This document shows positions 48,246 to 60,291 of a stretch of 64,000 nucleotides of DNA, piece after piece; the stretch's first letter is position 1, and each line of letters opens with the position of its first letter. This stretch comes from Saxidomus purpurata. Its lineage: Eukaryota > Mollusca > Bivalvia > Venerida > Veneridae. The notes under the pieces were generated by a model. It made no database searches. It was not told where the DNA came from and saw only the letters and a program-made list of their open reading frames with translations. The position numbers were made by a program, and so were the translations under genes. The stretch lies in NCBI GenBank assembly GCA_022818135.1, contig JAFMSR010000010.1:30070746-30134745 (forward strand), written 5' to 3'.

Positions 48246-48843
48246 GATTTTATTTTCCAAGATATTTGATCTTTTTCAACTGCAGTACTTTTAGAGTTAG
48301 TAACAATCTATGTGTTAATTTACAGTCTGTCTAGCATTGATGCATGGTATTTTAGATGCTTAATAATTATTGAACAGTTTGATCCTGGGTATATATAACA
48401 GAGGTGTTGATATTATGAAATACAAATTATGAATATTCCATTTGTCCTGATATCGACACAGCATCAATTAAGTTGTTTAGTAAAATTTTGCATACAATTT
48501 TGCATTTTATAAATATAAATAATTGAAAACTTTTTGTAAAACTTGTGTTCATTTTCCTCATTCTGACAAAATGTCGTCAGAAACGCATAAAAATATGCGC
48601 TAGATCAAATGAACAGTGAGATGCATGCAGTTAAATCAGGTGCGATGAGCAAAAAATTGCTGTTAAGTCCTTCAATGTACCAAACTTCTTTGCTAGACAA
48701 ATTAGCTCGACGAGTATCAGTTGAAAGTGGACTGGGTCAGAAGAAACTATTGTGATAAAAAAATTCTCTCCTAATTGAATAAGTTTCTCCCAAGGGTTAT
48801 TATCCCCTACATAAAATAATATAAAAAGTTGTGTTTATCATAC

Positions 48844-48956
48844 CTTCTAAAGAAAACAAGGATGTACGTTGCAACATTCGGAAATGCTGCACATGGCTTC
48901 AGAAAGTCAGCATTGTTTCCACTATCAGTTGATGGGATCAAAATTTCCAAACAATA
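48844..48956 (-). CDS. Candidate internal exon, unidentified minus-strand gene
   Basis: A 113-bp exon, phase 0 in and phase 2 out, acceptor CTCTGTTTCAACAG and donor AGAAG|GTATGA. The peptide of 37 complete codons includes EILIPSTDSGNNADFLKPCA and FPNVATYILVFF. It could begin 15 bp earlier at another AG. Protein-like but unidentified. Confidence 0.45.
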
Positions 48957-49126
48957 CTGTTGAAACAGAGGCTGGAGTCACTCAGAAAATCATTGAATAT
49001 ATCAAGGAGAAAATCCCCTGATACACACAATTACAATCGAATGCTGGTGAAGCTGAAACAAATGGCGTTATAATATTAAAGGGACGTTACTTTCGGAGAC
49101 TTGCTGTCAATAAACGCCGTACTTGA

Positions 49127-49185
49127 CCGTGTCGGACGGACAGTGCAATTTTAATATGCCCACCTTTGGGGTCAAAATAAGGGAA
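49127..49185 (-). repeat. Fragment of a 'GCCCCC' family end
   Basis: 'GGACGGACAGTGCAATTTTA' then 'ATGCCCACCTTTGGGGTCAA' matches the microsatellite-plus-hairpin end seen at 28720-28770. Single end only. Confidence 0.5.
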
Positions 49186-49439
49186 ATGATTTCAAAATAC
49201 TTGTGAATTGACTTGAATATACAGAGTTGCATCACTGAAGTATACACCACACTTAGTCTTATAGTAACAGCAGAATGCGGACTCAGGACTGGGCTTTAGG
49301 GCTGGTGTTACTGAACAGTCTGTCATGCTTTAACTGGGAAAAAATAAATTATCATTATTATTTTCACATGCGGCAACTCTAGGCTGAACTGGCCAAGAAC
49401 ATACGGCATGTTTGCTGAATATCTCTTTTCCCTGTCCAG

Positions 49440-49502
49440 AGCTAATCCATGGTCTAGTTGTAATGTGCTAGGGCCACAGGTTTGATATCCCGCACCACCA
49501 CT
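49440..49502 (+). mobile_element. tRNA-like SINE head
   Basis: 'ATGGTCTAGTTGTAATGTGC' (A-box-like) and 'AGGTTTGATATCCC' (B-box-like), about 25 bases apart. Degraded; no acceptor stem. Low-confidence SINE remnant. Confidence 0.35.
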
Positions 49503-50596
49503 AACCATAGAAACTTCGGTCACAAAAATAGAAAGAACCACATACTAGTATCTTAGAGAAAAAAACTATGAAATTAGAGCATTGTTTATTCATTTTTCTT
49601 CTTTACTTTTGTGATTGAATATGATGTTCCTGTGCACGGATATTTTTAATTGTCCATTGGAAGAGACCTTAAAACCAAGGTCACAGGTATCGGTTTTAGG
49701 CACTGATAAGAAGTGGGGCATAAATTGTGTTTGTGATTTTTATATGTTAGTAAACATTAAGTATTTACAACAATGTCTTGTATTAAAAACTGTGTATTTC
49801 ACATTGTTTTTGTTTTCTCCTGAACACTTCGTTTGCAGTTGCAAGTTAGGTGCTTCGGAGTAGGTGAAATGTGTTGGAAATTGCACCATTTTATAGACAC
49901 AATTCAATTTTTTCCTTCACTAGCAGACACCCCTCCTGCCCCCTATCCTTAATCAGCTCCCCCAGTCAACCATTGGCTGTATCCGCTCCTGTTTTATGAT
50001 CACATATATTTGATGAGAAAGGTCTAATGAGCTCAGAATCAACCTGTTTGTATTTAATACACGTGGGTTTTGAGTTATGGTATTACCAGAAGAAGCAATG
50101 CTCGTTCTGATGTTTTTAGCAAAGTCATGTGATCTGAATTTAAGATCAACACAGCCTAATCTCAGACGGTGTCTTTTTTGTGGGAAGTATGAGGACAGCA
50201 GACCATTATACTGTTCTCTAATTATTGCTAGGGTACAAGGCTTGTTTGCTTAAACTTAAAAACTTTTTTGTGTGAGTATAAAATACAAAACAGACAAATA
50301 AAAGTAACAGTTTATTTACTTATATATACATGTAGTTTTAAAATAAAACTTTAACAGTCCGTGTATATACTAACAGGGTAATAAAAAGTATATGTAAACT
50401 TACAAATTAAATGCGCAAAAATGTATACAAGTTCAATGTCTAATACTGCCAAATGCTTCCTGAATATATATATCAAGATGAGCTAAGCTGGCAGTTTTAC
50501 AAAAAAGCTCTAGCATAATAAAAAAGCAGGTAATAGCTAAGTTCATATATAGCCCCATTTACTATGCATTTATTGAAAATATTGCTAAAGAAGCTG

Positions 50597-50642
50597 TTGG
50601 CCTTGATAGCTTAGTGGATATAGCTTTCGCCTCCTGTACAGT
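50597..50642 (+). mobile_element. tRNA-like SINE head fragment
   Basis: 'GGCCTTGATAGCTTAGTGGA' and 'TATAGCTTTCGCCTCC' resemble a tRNA 5' half with an A box. No B box follows. Fragment next to a different SINE. Confidence 0.35.
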
Positions 50643-50674
50643 ATGTCCCTAGCAGATGCTGGTGTCACCTTGAC

Positions 50675-50905
50675 ATTATATATATATATACTAATTTAAA
50701 TATTCTCGATTGCAAAACAAGTTCTTACAACTTAGATTAGTCGCTCTCGAGACTCATTCCAAGTGGAATCAACCTCGAAGAGAGAGAGGCAATGTGGAAT
50801 TATCTATGTCTTGCCAAGGGACACTACGGACATGGCTGTGGTAGGGATCGAACCCAGGGCCCTTCGATCCTGAGGTGAACACGCTACCATTGTGCCACCG
50901 CGGCT
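50675..50905 (-). mobile_element. tRNA-derived SINE, longest copy
   Basis: On the minus strand: head AGCCGCGGTGGCACAATGG, A box TGGCACAATGGTAGCGTG, B box GGGTTCGATCCC (50844-50855), a body shared with the 6985-7154 copy, and an (AT)n tail at about 50675-50692. No target-site duplication was found by eye. Confidence 0.8.
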
Positions 50906-51681
50906 CCATTTGTAGCTTTTTTACCTTGACTTTAATCCAACACAATTACAATGTAGGCTTTCCTTGTGTCATTAAGCTATCAACTTCTCACCCAAGTTTC
51001 ATTGATACTGTTTCTCTCTTTTGGAAAAGCCAAGCATTTGAAAAATGGATGGAATGAAGGCTGGTTAAAAAGTTGCCCTTGTAACTAACTTCCAGAATGA
51101 GAGAGGAGATAGTAACACTTAACTCATAATCATATATAGTACAGTATTTGGTTACATGGCTTAAACTATAACAAAAACAGTACAAAACTGCACTACGTAC
51201 AGAAAATAGAAACAAAAACGGAGAGATTCTATAATATGGACAAACAAAATCTAGATGCTTATTCACTAAAATAGTGTGAAAAAGGTAACATATTGCATGT
51301 ACTCAGAAAAAAAAGACAAATCTCATTTCTACAGAAGATTTTCTAATAAATTTTTCATTTCTCCTACAGTGATAATTGTTTGTCATCTCTAACTTCTAGT
51401 ATATAGTAAGCTACACAAGAAAGTCTGAGACATGACGGTCCATTATTATCCTGAACAGCTCACCTGAATGGAAACATTTCAGAGTAAAAACTTTAGTAAT
51501 GACTAGATCCTGATTATACAGCATCACAGATCTTATCTTATAGCACACTTTTGTAGACTGATAACTATTTATAAACAAAGCAGTGATTTTTTTTGTAACA
51601 GAGACCTTTGAGATGACTTCATGACTAATAGCTTCTAACCCTGTCTCACCAAGACACAAAAGTTGCACAACACATTCTTAC

Positions 51682-51756
51682 TCATTAGAAAAAGGTGATG
51701 ATCCACCAACTAGTTGTCTTTCAAGTCTTTCAATTTCTTGAATGTGACGTTTTGAA
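51682..51756 (-). CDS. Candidate exon, unidentified minus-strand gene
   Basis: A 75-bp exon ending at a consensus donor (GA|GTAAGA). The peptide SKRHIQEIERLERQLVGGSS looks like a short coiled coil, followed by PFSN. The acceptor (TTTTGAAG|T) is weak. Phase at its 3' end (two bases over) does not fit the next candidate exon directly, so an exon is missing or it belongs to another gene. Confidence 0.35.
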
Positions 51757-52149
51757 CTTCAAAATGACCTTACTGTCCTCCACTGATATGACACAAAATA
51801 TACAAATTATTTGTCAGTAGCTAGTAACAATTCTTGTTTAATGTAGGTAGAAATGCACAAAAGTGAATGTCCATTATATGGGTGGCCAGAATGAGTGTCT
51901 CAACATAAGCATAAACAATATACATGTATAAGCAATACATCATATCATATATGTCAAATACAGTGAGTTACCTATAATATTACAGCATCAGAAACAACAG
52001 AAGATTCATGTGCCTTCATACAATAGTGATTAAAACATAAACAAAAGAGTATATCTTAAAGCTATAATACTACTTAAAATAACATTATTTGCATTTCAAC
52101 TCAAAACATCATTAAATACAATGAGAATGGGTGCCATAACATGAATAAA

Positions 52150-52830
52150 ACCAGAAACATTCTTCTTCTAATGTACATGTCCAGCAGTACAAAGTTAAAC
52201 AAAGTTACAGTTTTACTGTACTGGCTCAATTTTCTATACAGAACATCTACAGATTGTAGGCAACTCTTTTAGCATGTTATGTGAATATCCATTGGACAAT
52301 GTGATCTATAGAGTGTCATCAAGGTTTTAGTATAATTAGCTGTAGCACAGTTGGTTTTATAACAGCATGGCTCAATTTCTATACAAATCATATACAGGTT
52401 ACACGCAATCTACTTAGCAAGTTTTGTGAAAATCCATTGGAAAATGTGACCTGTAAAGTGTTATCTAGTTTTACAGTAATTTGCTAGAGCACAATTACTT
52501 TTTGAACAGCATAGCTTATTTTCAAAATAGATCATCTATAGGCTGCAGGAAACCTTCCAAGCAAGTTTTGTGAAAATCCATTGAAAAATGTGAACTGTAG
52601 AGTGTTATCTAGGTTTTTCAATTACTGGCTGAAGCACGGTTGGTTTTCACACAATTTGCTCAGTATCTATACAGATCATCTAAAGGCTGAGGGGAACTTT
52701 TCAAGTAAGTTTCATGAAAGTCAAATGAAAATTGTGACCTGTACAGTGTTATCAAGGAAAAGTTAACAGACAGACTGATGGACTGATGACAGACATACCA
52801 CCACTGCGTAAGTAAGGCTTAAAATCAGAC
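52150..52830 (-). repeat. Tandem repeat, about four ~145-bp monomers
   Basis: Monomers share 'AAGTTTTGTGAAAATCCATTGG', shortened here to 'TTTTGTGAAAATCCATTG', plus 'GTGACCTGTA', 'AGTGTTATCTAG' and 'TATACAGATCATCTA'. The right end has GACAGACTGATGGACTGATG, a decayed microsatellite of the GGAC/AGAC type. No end hairpin recognised. Confidence 0.7.
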
Positions 52831-53606
52831 TCTTGACTATGTGCCATTTCTTGGGGGGAAAAAAGAAGTTAAAACAGTATGAAGATATATGTATCATTAC
52901 ATACATCCTGAGACTAACAATGATATGTTATACCTAAAAGTGACAGTGGAACTACCATACACATATAGCAAAATTATATTATATAGAGTATACCAGGAAT
53001 CTATAACAATGGAATGATGTAGTAAACAAGACCAATGCTTTGCAATAACATATTGATACATAGCTTGCATTTACATAAAAAAGCCAAAAGTTTTATACTT
53101 AAGATGCAGTATTCAAAGTGTAAATAGGTTGACATAAAATACTTTTTATTGTAAAATTTCCTTAATTTGTATGTACATATAGTAAATCACACGTTATCAA
53201 GACTGATGTAAATATTTCAACAATTCAGTTTTCTAAATCCAAATTACATGAAAATGATGGACAGTCACAGTAAAAGTTACCTAAAAAAAAACTTGTTAAT
53301 TAAATATTAAACATGCTTCTAATAAAATAACAATAACAATATGTTTTGTAAGCTTGCCACTTTGGAACAAAAATTAACAACTGTTTAATACAGGTTTTGC
53401 TACCTTACAGCTTATAGGGGTAAATATGAGGTACTCTGTGCAAAATACCCAGTAACTTGAAACACCTAGTATCCATATAAAATCCCAGATAATGTGATAC
53501 ACATAATGCCAGATAATTTTAACATAAAGTTTTGATAAAAAAAATCAATGACTTAGCATTGTGTCAATTATTGTATAATAACTGACCTGTGAAAAATCAA
53601 TTTACA

Positions 53607-54500
53607 ACTAGAGCTATCACTAAATGTGATTAATACCCCCAAAAGGATTGCTTTATAAACTGAAGAAGTTCGTAGTAACATAATACCTTGCAAACAAACT
53701 AAAAAGAGATATTGTTCTTAGCAGTTCCTCTCATTGTGCTTGACCATTGTATGAAGTTGTATTGAATTCCAACTTGTAGTTTTCGAAAAATGCTCCTTAC
53801 AGGGAAAAGTAACAAAGGGCAATAACCCTGTAATTAGTCAAGATGGAGTTATGGTTACTGTGCACTGCACTCCCTCTCACTGTGCTTGACCATTGTATGA
53901 AGTTGTATTGAATTCCAACCAGAAGTTTTCAAGTTATGCTCCGGACAAGGAAAAGTAACAAAGGGTAATAACTCTGTAATGAGTCAAGATGGAGTTATGG
54001 TTCCTGTGCACTGCACTTCCTCTAAATGTACTTGACCATTGTATGAGGTTGTACTGAATTCCAACTAGTAGTTTTCAAGTTATGCTTCGGACAAGGAAAA
54101 GTAACAAAGGGCAATAACTCAGTAATTAGTCAAGATGGAGTTATAGTTCTTGTGCACTGCACTTCCTCTCAATGTGCTTGACCATTGTATGAAGTTGTAT
54201 TGAATTCCAACTAGTAGTTTTCAAGTTATGCTCCGGACAAGGAAAAGTAACAAAGGGCAATAACTCTGTAATTAGTCAAGATGGAGTTATAGTTCTTGTG
54301 CACTGCACTTCCTCTCAATGTGCTTGACCATTGTATGAAGTTGTATTGAATTCCAACTAGTAGTTTTCAAGTTATGCTCCGGACAAGGAAAATGCAACAG
54401 ACCGCCCGACCGACCGACCGACCGACCGACCAACCGACCGACCGACCAACCACTGGGTGACTCCTATATACCCCCCTTAACTTCGTTTTGGGGGTATAAT
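53607..54500 (-). mobile_element. Pearl/Helentron-like element, copy B
   Basis: Reverse-oriented relative of 8122-9129. It starts AACTAGAGCT, stem-loop ATCAC-TAAAT-GTGAT, TAATACCCCC, then about five 146-bp monomers ('CTCCGGACAAGGAAAAGTAA', 'TTGACCATTGTATGAAGTTG'), the CCGACCGA microsatellite (about 54404-54445) and the terminal TATACCCCCC ... GGGGGTATAA hairpin. Monomers near the microsatellite are the most alike. Confidence 0.85.
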
Positions 54501-55061
54501 AAATTAATGACAAAAGCTCTGGAACATCCAGTAACTTTCACTGACAGAAAAATGTAAAACAATGAGAGCGAGACATTTGAAAAACCCAATAATATTCCAT
54601 TGTCTCATAATGAGAAAACATGTAAAAAGTGTAATATAATGCCAAACATTCTAACGCACGTTGTTTAAATTTGCATCTATTAAATAACGTATATATAGTC
54701 CCGAAAATCAACAATCAGTACTGTTCGCATTTACGAGCATTATGCGTTAGAATAGGGTTAACCATTGAGTGATTTTAACATTTACAAAAGTATATACACT
54801 GTCGCTGTTAAAAAAGTTTCCAACCATTAAAAACAGTATATACAGTCGAAATTATATCACATTTACAAAATAGTTAACCCTATCATAACTGTGGGATAAC
54901 AAAAAAGTGCCCAATAATTGGGCAATTTGGAACACCTATAAATCAGTGTTTAAAATCATATCAAATTTAGCCATTTTGACAAGTTTTCTTGTTCTATAAA
55001 AAGACTAAAAAATACATGCAAAAAAAAAGTAATATAAGCAGTATAAATACAAAGCAAAAAT

Positions 55062-55164
55062 ACAATAAAACAGATCTTGTGTACTTCCTTTTAATTATAA
55101 ATCTAGATTATCATACAATAAAACAGATCTTGTGTACTTCCTTTTAATAAATCTAGATTATCAT
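55062..55164 (+). repeat. 53-bp direct repeat, two units
   Basis: Two adjacent copies containing 'ACAATAAAACAGATCTTGTG' and 'TAAATCTAGATTATCAT', differing by a 3-4 base indel. They lie just beyond the 3' end of the XDH/AOX-like gene. Confidence 0.85.
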
Positions 55165-55315
55165 GCAAAAAGCTTTATACATGTTTGTTGTGTTTTTTTC
55201 TATCATGCTCAACAAAAATCTTCTTGTCTCTTAGATACTTTTCAACACTTTTCAGCAATCTCTGTATTCACTGACTGTTACTACAGCTTGTTGCCTGGCA
55301 ACATCATTAGATGAG

Positions 55316-58300
55316 CTAGTTTAGCTTGAGAGATTCAATATCTGTCAGGCAAGCCTGCTGGATCACCTCTACTGTTGCTGGACCATCTACAACAAAATGA
55401 GATTCATTTACAGAGAAAAGACAGATGGTACTATGGCCATGCATACCTCACTTTTTTAAAAGAAGTGTTTTGAACAAATGTTTTAGCAGAAGATATCAAA
55501 GAAGCAATGTTTGACTTGAAAATATGAGTGTATTACTGCAAGTTTTCGTGTGTAGTAAAACAAAAGATTTTGTCCTGTGGTAAACTAAAACATTAGCCAT
55601 ACTGCCTACATCACATACACCCCTGAGAACATTGTCACCGGCTGACTGTCAAACTGTTCTAAACATATACATGGATAGGAGCAAAGCGCAAAAAGCAAGT
55701 GAGTTTGGTGGTCAGTCATTGATGTGAACTGATCAAAAGGGATTGGTCATATCAGAAACAAGTTTTAAACATTTTTCATTCCCTACATTGATATTGGCTT
55801 GGGAAAAAAATTCCAAGGCCTAACAGAGGTCTCTTATCTGACTAGGGCCTTCAAATTTGGTAATTTGCCTTGTATGTTATATCAGTTAAGCCAAAGTAAC
55901 AGTCTCTACACTAAAAATGTTTTACTCTGATATTTTCAAAAGTCTTACTGACAGATGGATAGAAAAGTGAAGCATGTAGTTTTCTTGCATATCTGATAGG
56001 TGTTTACCGTGATTTTACCCATGCCAGTAAAATCAGTCTGGCACCTCACCGCAGTATGCCAGATGACTCTCGTGAATACCCTATGACATAACATAATAAC
56101 GCCACATCTATAATATTGTTTGCTTTTATGTGTTAATGTATTATTTCGATAAGTTTGCATGTAGAAATCTACTTTAAAATGAAAGACAATTAGCAAGAAA
56201 TAGTTTCTTTAATGAGCCATTTGGTTTAGATGGAAACATCGGTCACCTCATGTAATGTTTTGCAGGAATTAGGCAGAGCCTTGTTCCTACAAAAACAGTT
56301 ACCATTGGAGATGGATATTTCAATCTGAACTGTGTGCTCATGACAGAAACTATTAATATGGTATGGCCTTTTAAGCAAACACATAGAGTAGTGAAGATTT
56401 ACCTAGTTGGAAGTATGTATCCTTGCCCACTTCTTGTCTGGCTGACTCAACTGCATGTTTGAGGGCAAACAGCACAGAGCAACTCATACATAATGGAGGC
56501 TCTCCACATGCTGAAAATATTTAACAAAAAAATTGTTGAAAAATGTGTATACCGTATTTCCCCGCTTATAAGACGAGGAAATAAAGTCCCGATTTTTGCC
56601 TCAAAGTGGGGTCCTCGTCTTATAAGCGAGGCCACAAGAATCAACCAAAAATAAAAATCAATCCTACATACATTTGTGATGAAATCGGCAATACCGAATG
56701 TCGTCCCGCGAGTGTCTATGTGCAGACGACAGTCGAACAATTACCGGTACCGTACATTGGCATATTACGTTATTGTGTTAACTCACCTCCGCTGTCGATT
56801 ATTTAAAGAATCTGAAGGTAAACTTTGCCAAAATAAGTGGTGCAGTCATATTTGTTTTTTTCCGGTTTGGTATAAGCGGCCTAAAATTGATATCAGAATC
56901 CACAGCGTTTATTGTAAAGAAACCCGATAATCAGTCTAGTCTGTGTATTGTTAATTCGGATATTGATTTTTGTTGACACTTTGAGACGATAATTGCGTCC
57001 GGTAAATACGTGTCATCGGCTGATTAATCAATTTATGAAAACATCTGGCGGCTTGTGTATAATTAGTAAGAGTGCCCAGGATACCCCAAATTAGCGGCAA
57101 TTACGTCGTTGTTAAGGAGCGAGAGGCTTAGACAAAAGGCCGAAAGTTTTATTTGTAAAATTCGTTGCGCGGTTGTTTTGTCAACTTTTAATTATAAATA
57201 CGAAAGTTTGCTTATTTTTTGCAAACATTTTGTGATAACTCCCAAGAAATTGTAACAATGGGAATGAAAAAATATTTTTTTATTGACTTTATTGCCATCT
57301 CGATCCTTTTTTGTCTTTAAACTACGACGTAATTGTCGCTACTTTGGGGGATCCTCGGCACTCTTAATAATTATATACAAGCTGTCATATGTTTTCATAA
57401 TTGATTAATTAGCCAATGGCACATATTTACGCAATTATCTTTTCAAAGTGTCAAAAAAGAATCAATATTCGAATTGACAATACACAGATTGGTTTATAAT
57501 ACTCAAAAAAATCGGCGATTAAAAAATTAACTTATTAGCTTAGAAATCATACGAACTTGAAGAAAATAAAGTAACTGGGTCATTAAAAAATTGCCTCGTC
57601 TTATAAATGAGTCTATTCAAAACCACACAATTTCCATGGCAAAGTGGGGGGGTCGTCTTATAAACGGATCGCCTTATAGGTGGGGAAATACGGTAAATGA
57701 AGTCCTTGAAGAAGCTGTATATGTGTTTAAAGTAGATTTGTTTGTATAACATTTGAGGAAATGAACATTTGACATAAACTATTAGATTTTGAACAGAGAT
57801 ATTAACCCTTATACTAAACATCCTGGACTAACAACAACTGATCCAAGTGTTATAGCATTTCTTCAGTGGATGGTGAAATAAAAGTCACTGGTCTACAGGA
57901 TGACAAATCTAACCGAACCTCTATGTGTATATTCAAATATTAGAACATGGAAACAACATAACAACTGAAATCATTTCACTTTAAGTAATATGAAATCCAA
58001 ACAGATTTATACAATTTCCCCTTTATCAATACAGTAATGAAAACTACCTTTAGATCTGAGAATACCAATAGGATTGGGTGCATTTTTCAGTAACTGTATC
58101 CTGAAGTCAACTGGTATATCTTTAGATGACGGGGGCTTATAATCCTGAAATAAAACATAAAACTATGAACACACATCATTTAAACTTTGTTAGTGCATCT
58201 CTTTACCAATTTCTTACATGTTCTTTCTGTTTTAAATTTGGACAAAAACTGTTCTTGTTCATGAGCATGTATCATCAATATGTGAGCAGGATAGACCGCG

Positions 58301-58795
58301 CCCAGGTAACAGCTATGTGTAGGTTGGAAGTGATCTACACTGGTAACTTAGGCAGTAGATTCTTCTTACTGCTGACGCTAATATTAAGTAAGCATTCATT
58401 GCTGATAAAGACCGCAGGTACTATCAATGAAGATTAGAATTTATCATTGTTGCCACACAAATATGATTTTGTTCACACATTCTGCATTTCACTTGGCACT
58501 CAACATCACATGCTGTGTTGGTTTTATGGTCTCCAGGGGCAGGAACTCTTTTGCTAATGTTGTCATCACAGTTACTGAATACCTTAATTCTATACAAATG
58601 ACATAATTTTGTAACAAATGAGCACATTTGTGTAGTTTTATTACATTAATATACACAGCCAAAAATACTACCCATGTCCCATTTGTAAGATTCTTGCCGG
58701 TAGTCTTGTCATAAATGGTTTCCTCTAGAAGCCAGTATCCTATACCCATCACAAATGCTCCCTCAACCTGACCAACATCCAGAAATGGGTTTATA
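55316..58795 (-). CDS. Xanthine dehydrogenase / aldehyde oxidase family, C-terminal exons
   Basis: The C-terminal ~134 residues of a molybdenum hydroxylase, which oxidises purines or aldehydes in the cytosol using a molybdopterin cofactor, Fe-S clusters and FAD. Exons in transcript order: 58672-58795, 58048-58144, 56403-56510, 55316-55386; all GT-AG, phases consistent. The first reads '[20 protein letters not shown]', the second '[20 protein letters not shown]', and the third holds '[20 protein letters not shown]', whose Glu in GEPPL is the family's catalytic base. The last gives '[14 protein letters not shown]' and ends 'ESLKLN' before TAG. GEPPL is more XDH-like than the GESG of vertebrate aldehyde oxidase, but XDH and mollusc AOX-like paralogues cannot be separated. 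The first visible exon starts in mid-codon; upstream exons are more than 5 kb away, outside the window. Confidence 0.92.
55965..56375 (+). repeat. Dispersed repeat, copy 2
   Basis: Same-orientation relative of 29320-29735, inside the last XDH/AOX intron. It ends within about 30 bases of the preceding exon's donor. Confidence 0.65.
56552..57693. mobile_element. Foldback-type DNA transposon with long inverted arms
   Basis: Outer ends CCGTATTTCCCC and GGGGAAATACGG are each bordered by TA, the likely target duplication. 'GCTTATAAGACGA'-type sequence follows inside both ends. The pairing extends far inward ('TCTGTGTATTGT', 'GACACTTTGA', 'TTATGAAAACAT', 'ACAATTACGTCGT'-like). The left arm carries about 250-300 extra bases (56640-56930), less AT-rich. 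No transposase recognised. Located in an XDH/AOX intron. Confidence 0.8.
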
Positions 58796-59034
58796 CTGAA
58801 AAATACAAAGCAGCTAGGTGCTAAAACAGTATATCTTTAAAATAACAAAGTGCTGTCAAACAAACGAAAATAGTTACAGAGATGCTCACATAAACACCTT
58901 TTTAGTTAAATTCTAGTAAGTGCATGTTCCTTGTAGGAGTATGTGGTTTAGGGACTATCAATATGATTGAAACAGATATCTCTGAATTAAATGATGCAAA
59001 AGTTAATGAGAAAACAGAACTATCATGGTAAAAA

Positions 59035-59640
59035 ACAGCCAAAACAGTCAGTAAAGTACACCCTAAAAAAGTCAGTACTGTACACCACAAAAACAGTCCA
59101 CAATGTACACCCTAAAACAGTCAGTACTGTACACCCCAACACAGTCAGCAGTGTACATCCTAAAGCAGTCAGTATTGTACAGTACACTCAGTTTGTGAAC
59201 TGCCAGTACTGTGCACCCATAAACAGTCAGCACTGTACACCCAAAAACAGTCAGTACACGTTTTCCCAAAAACAGTTAGCACTGTTCATCTCAAACAATC
59301 AGTACTATACACCCAAAAATAGTCAGCACTGTAAATCCCAAAAACACTCTGCACTGTTCACCCCAAAACAGTCAGCACTGTACACCTCAAAACAGTCAGC
59401 ACAGTACACCCCAAAACAGTCAGCACAGTACACCCAAAAATGGTCAGCACTGTACCTCAAAACAGTCAGCACAGTACACCCCAAAACAGTCAGCACTGTA
59501 CCCCCAAAACAGTCAGCACTGTACAATCCAAAACAGTCAGCATAGTACACCCCAAAACAGTCAGCACTGTACACCCCAAAACAGTCAGCACTGTACACCC
59601 CAAAACAGTCAGCACTGTACACCCCAAAACAGTCAGATTT
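59035..59640 (+). repeat. 24-bp minisatellite, about 25 units
   Basis: The unit is CAGTCAGCACTGTACACCCC plus AAAA. It is regular in 59350-59635 and diverged toward 59040. The 24-bp period is a multiple of three, so long open frames run on both strands (for example 58991-59545 +, repeating STVHPKTV; 59323-59664 -, repeating YSADCFGV). These follow from the period and are not evidence of a gene. Lies in the XDH/AOX upstream intron. Confidence 0.93.
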
Positions 59641-59957
59641 TAGAAGATTCCTGTGACACAGCAACCACTTGCTTTGAACTACAAGTTTTGTGCATGCTTT
59701 TTTTTTTGGCAGTTAAACACAAATTTTACTATTATGTCAATATTTATTCTTCCCAACTATTTATACTTATTGAAATATTAATGATAAATTATAAAAGGTG
59801 TTCTATGATTCCTACTCTTACTTATACATTTGACTTGCTACTAATTGTTGCCAATGATATGTCAGGTCAATACCTGATATCAAGCTATAAAATTTATTTC
59901 ATTGGCACATAACCAATATTTTAACAAGACCAGCTTGTTTTTTCTTCATTAAAGATA

Positions 59958-60285
59958 AAACTTTAATTCCTAGAAGGGAAGAAATTGTAGGTGATAAGAT
60001 ATATACTTCATATTAAAGTAAACACTGCACTTGAAAATATTTTTAATTTCCTCCTGAGAAATGCAAGAACGACAATTATACAATTAACTGATAACCTGTA
60101 AAATTTAAGGATACCATTCAATTACAATTAGGCCACATGGTAAAAAACAACATGGTCTTCCTTCTCCATCTTGACTAGATACAGAAGTAAATTTTTAGCA
60201 AGCCCCTTGGACTTTATTCAAGTAAATTCCACTGGCTCTCACAAAATTTAAGTCATTCAAACCAACACACCAGCTCTTTTTCAGT
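59958..60285 (-). repeat. Dispersed repeat, copy 2, inverted
   Basis: Inverse relative of 14274-14625, ending a few bases from copy C of the pearl-like element at 60292, which may have inserted beside or into it. Confidence 0.7.
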
Positions 60286-60291
60286 AAAAAA

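Noticed and set aside
49968..50240. An open stretch of nearly 90 codons on the minus strand without ATG.
   Set aside because: No splice sites fit and the peptide has no recognisable pattern. The sequence looks like a decayed repeat.
53248..53280. A 33-bp minus-strand segment with a strong acceptor coding NFYCDCPSFS, reminiscent of the CxC part of a SWIM zinc finger.
   Set aside because: Too short, and neither the following Cys/His half nor neighbouring exons were found.
58991..59664. Long open frames on both strands (184 and 113 codons).
   Set aside because: They are a by-product of a 24-bp minisatellite without stops in several frames.
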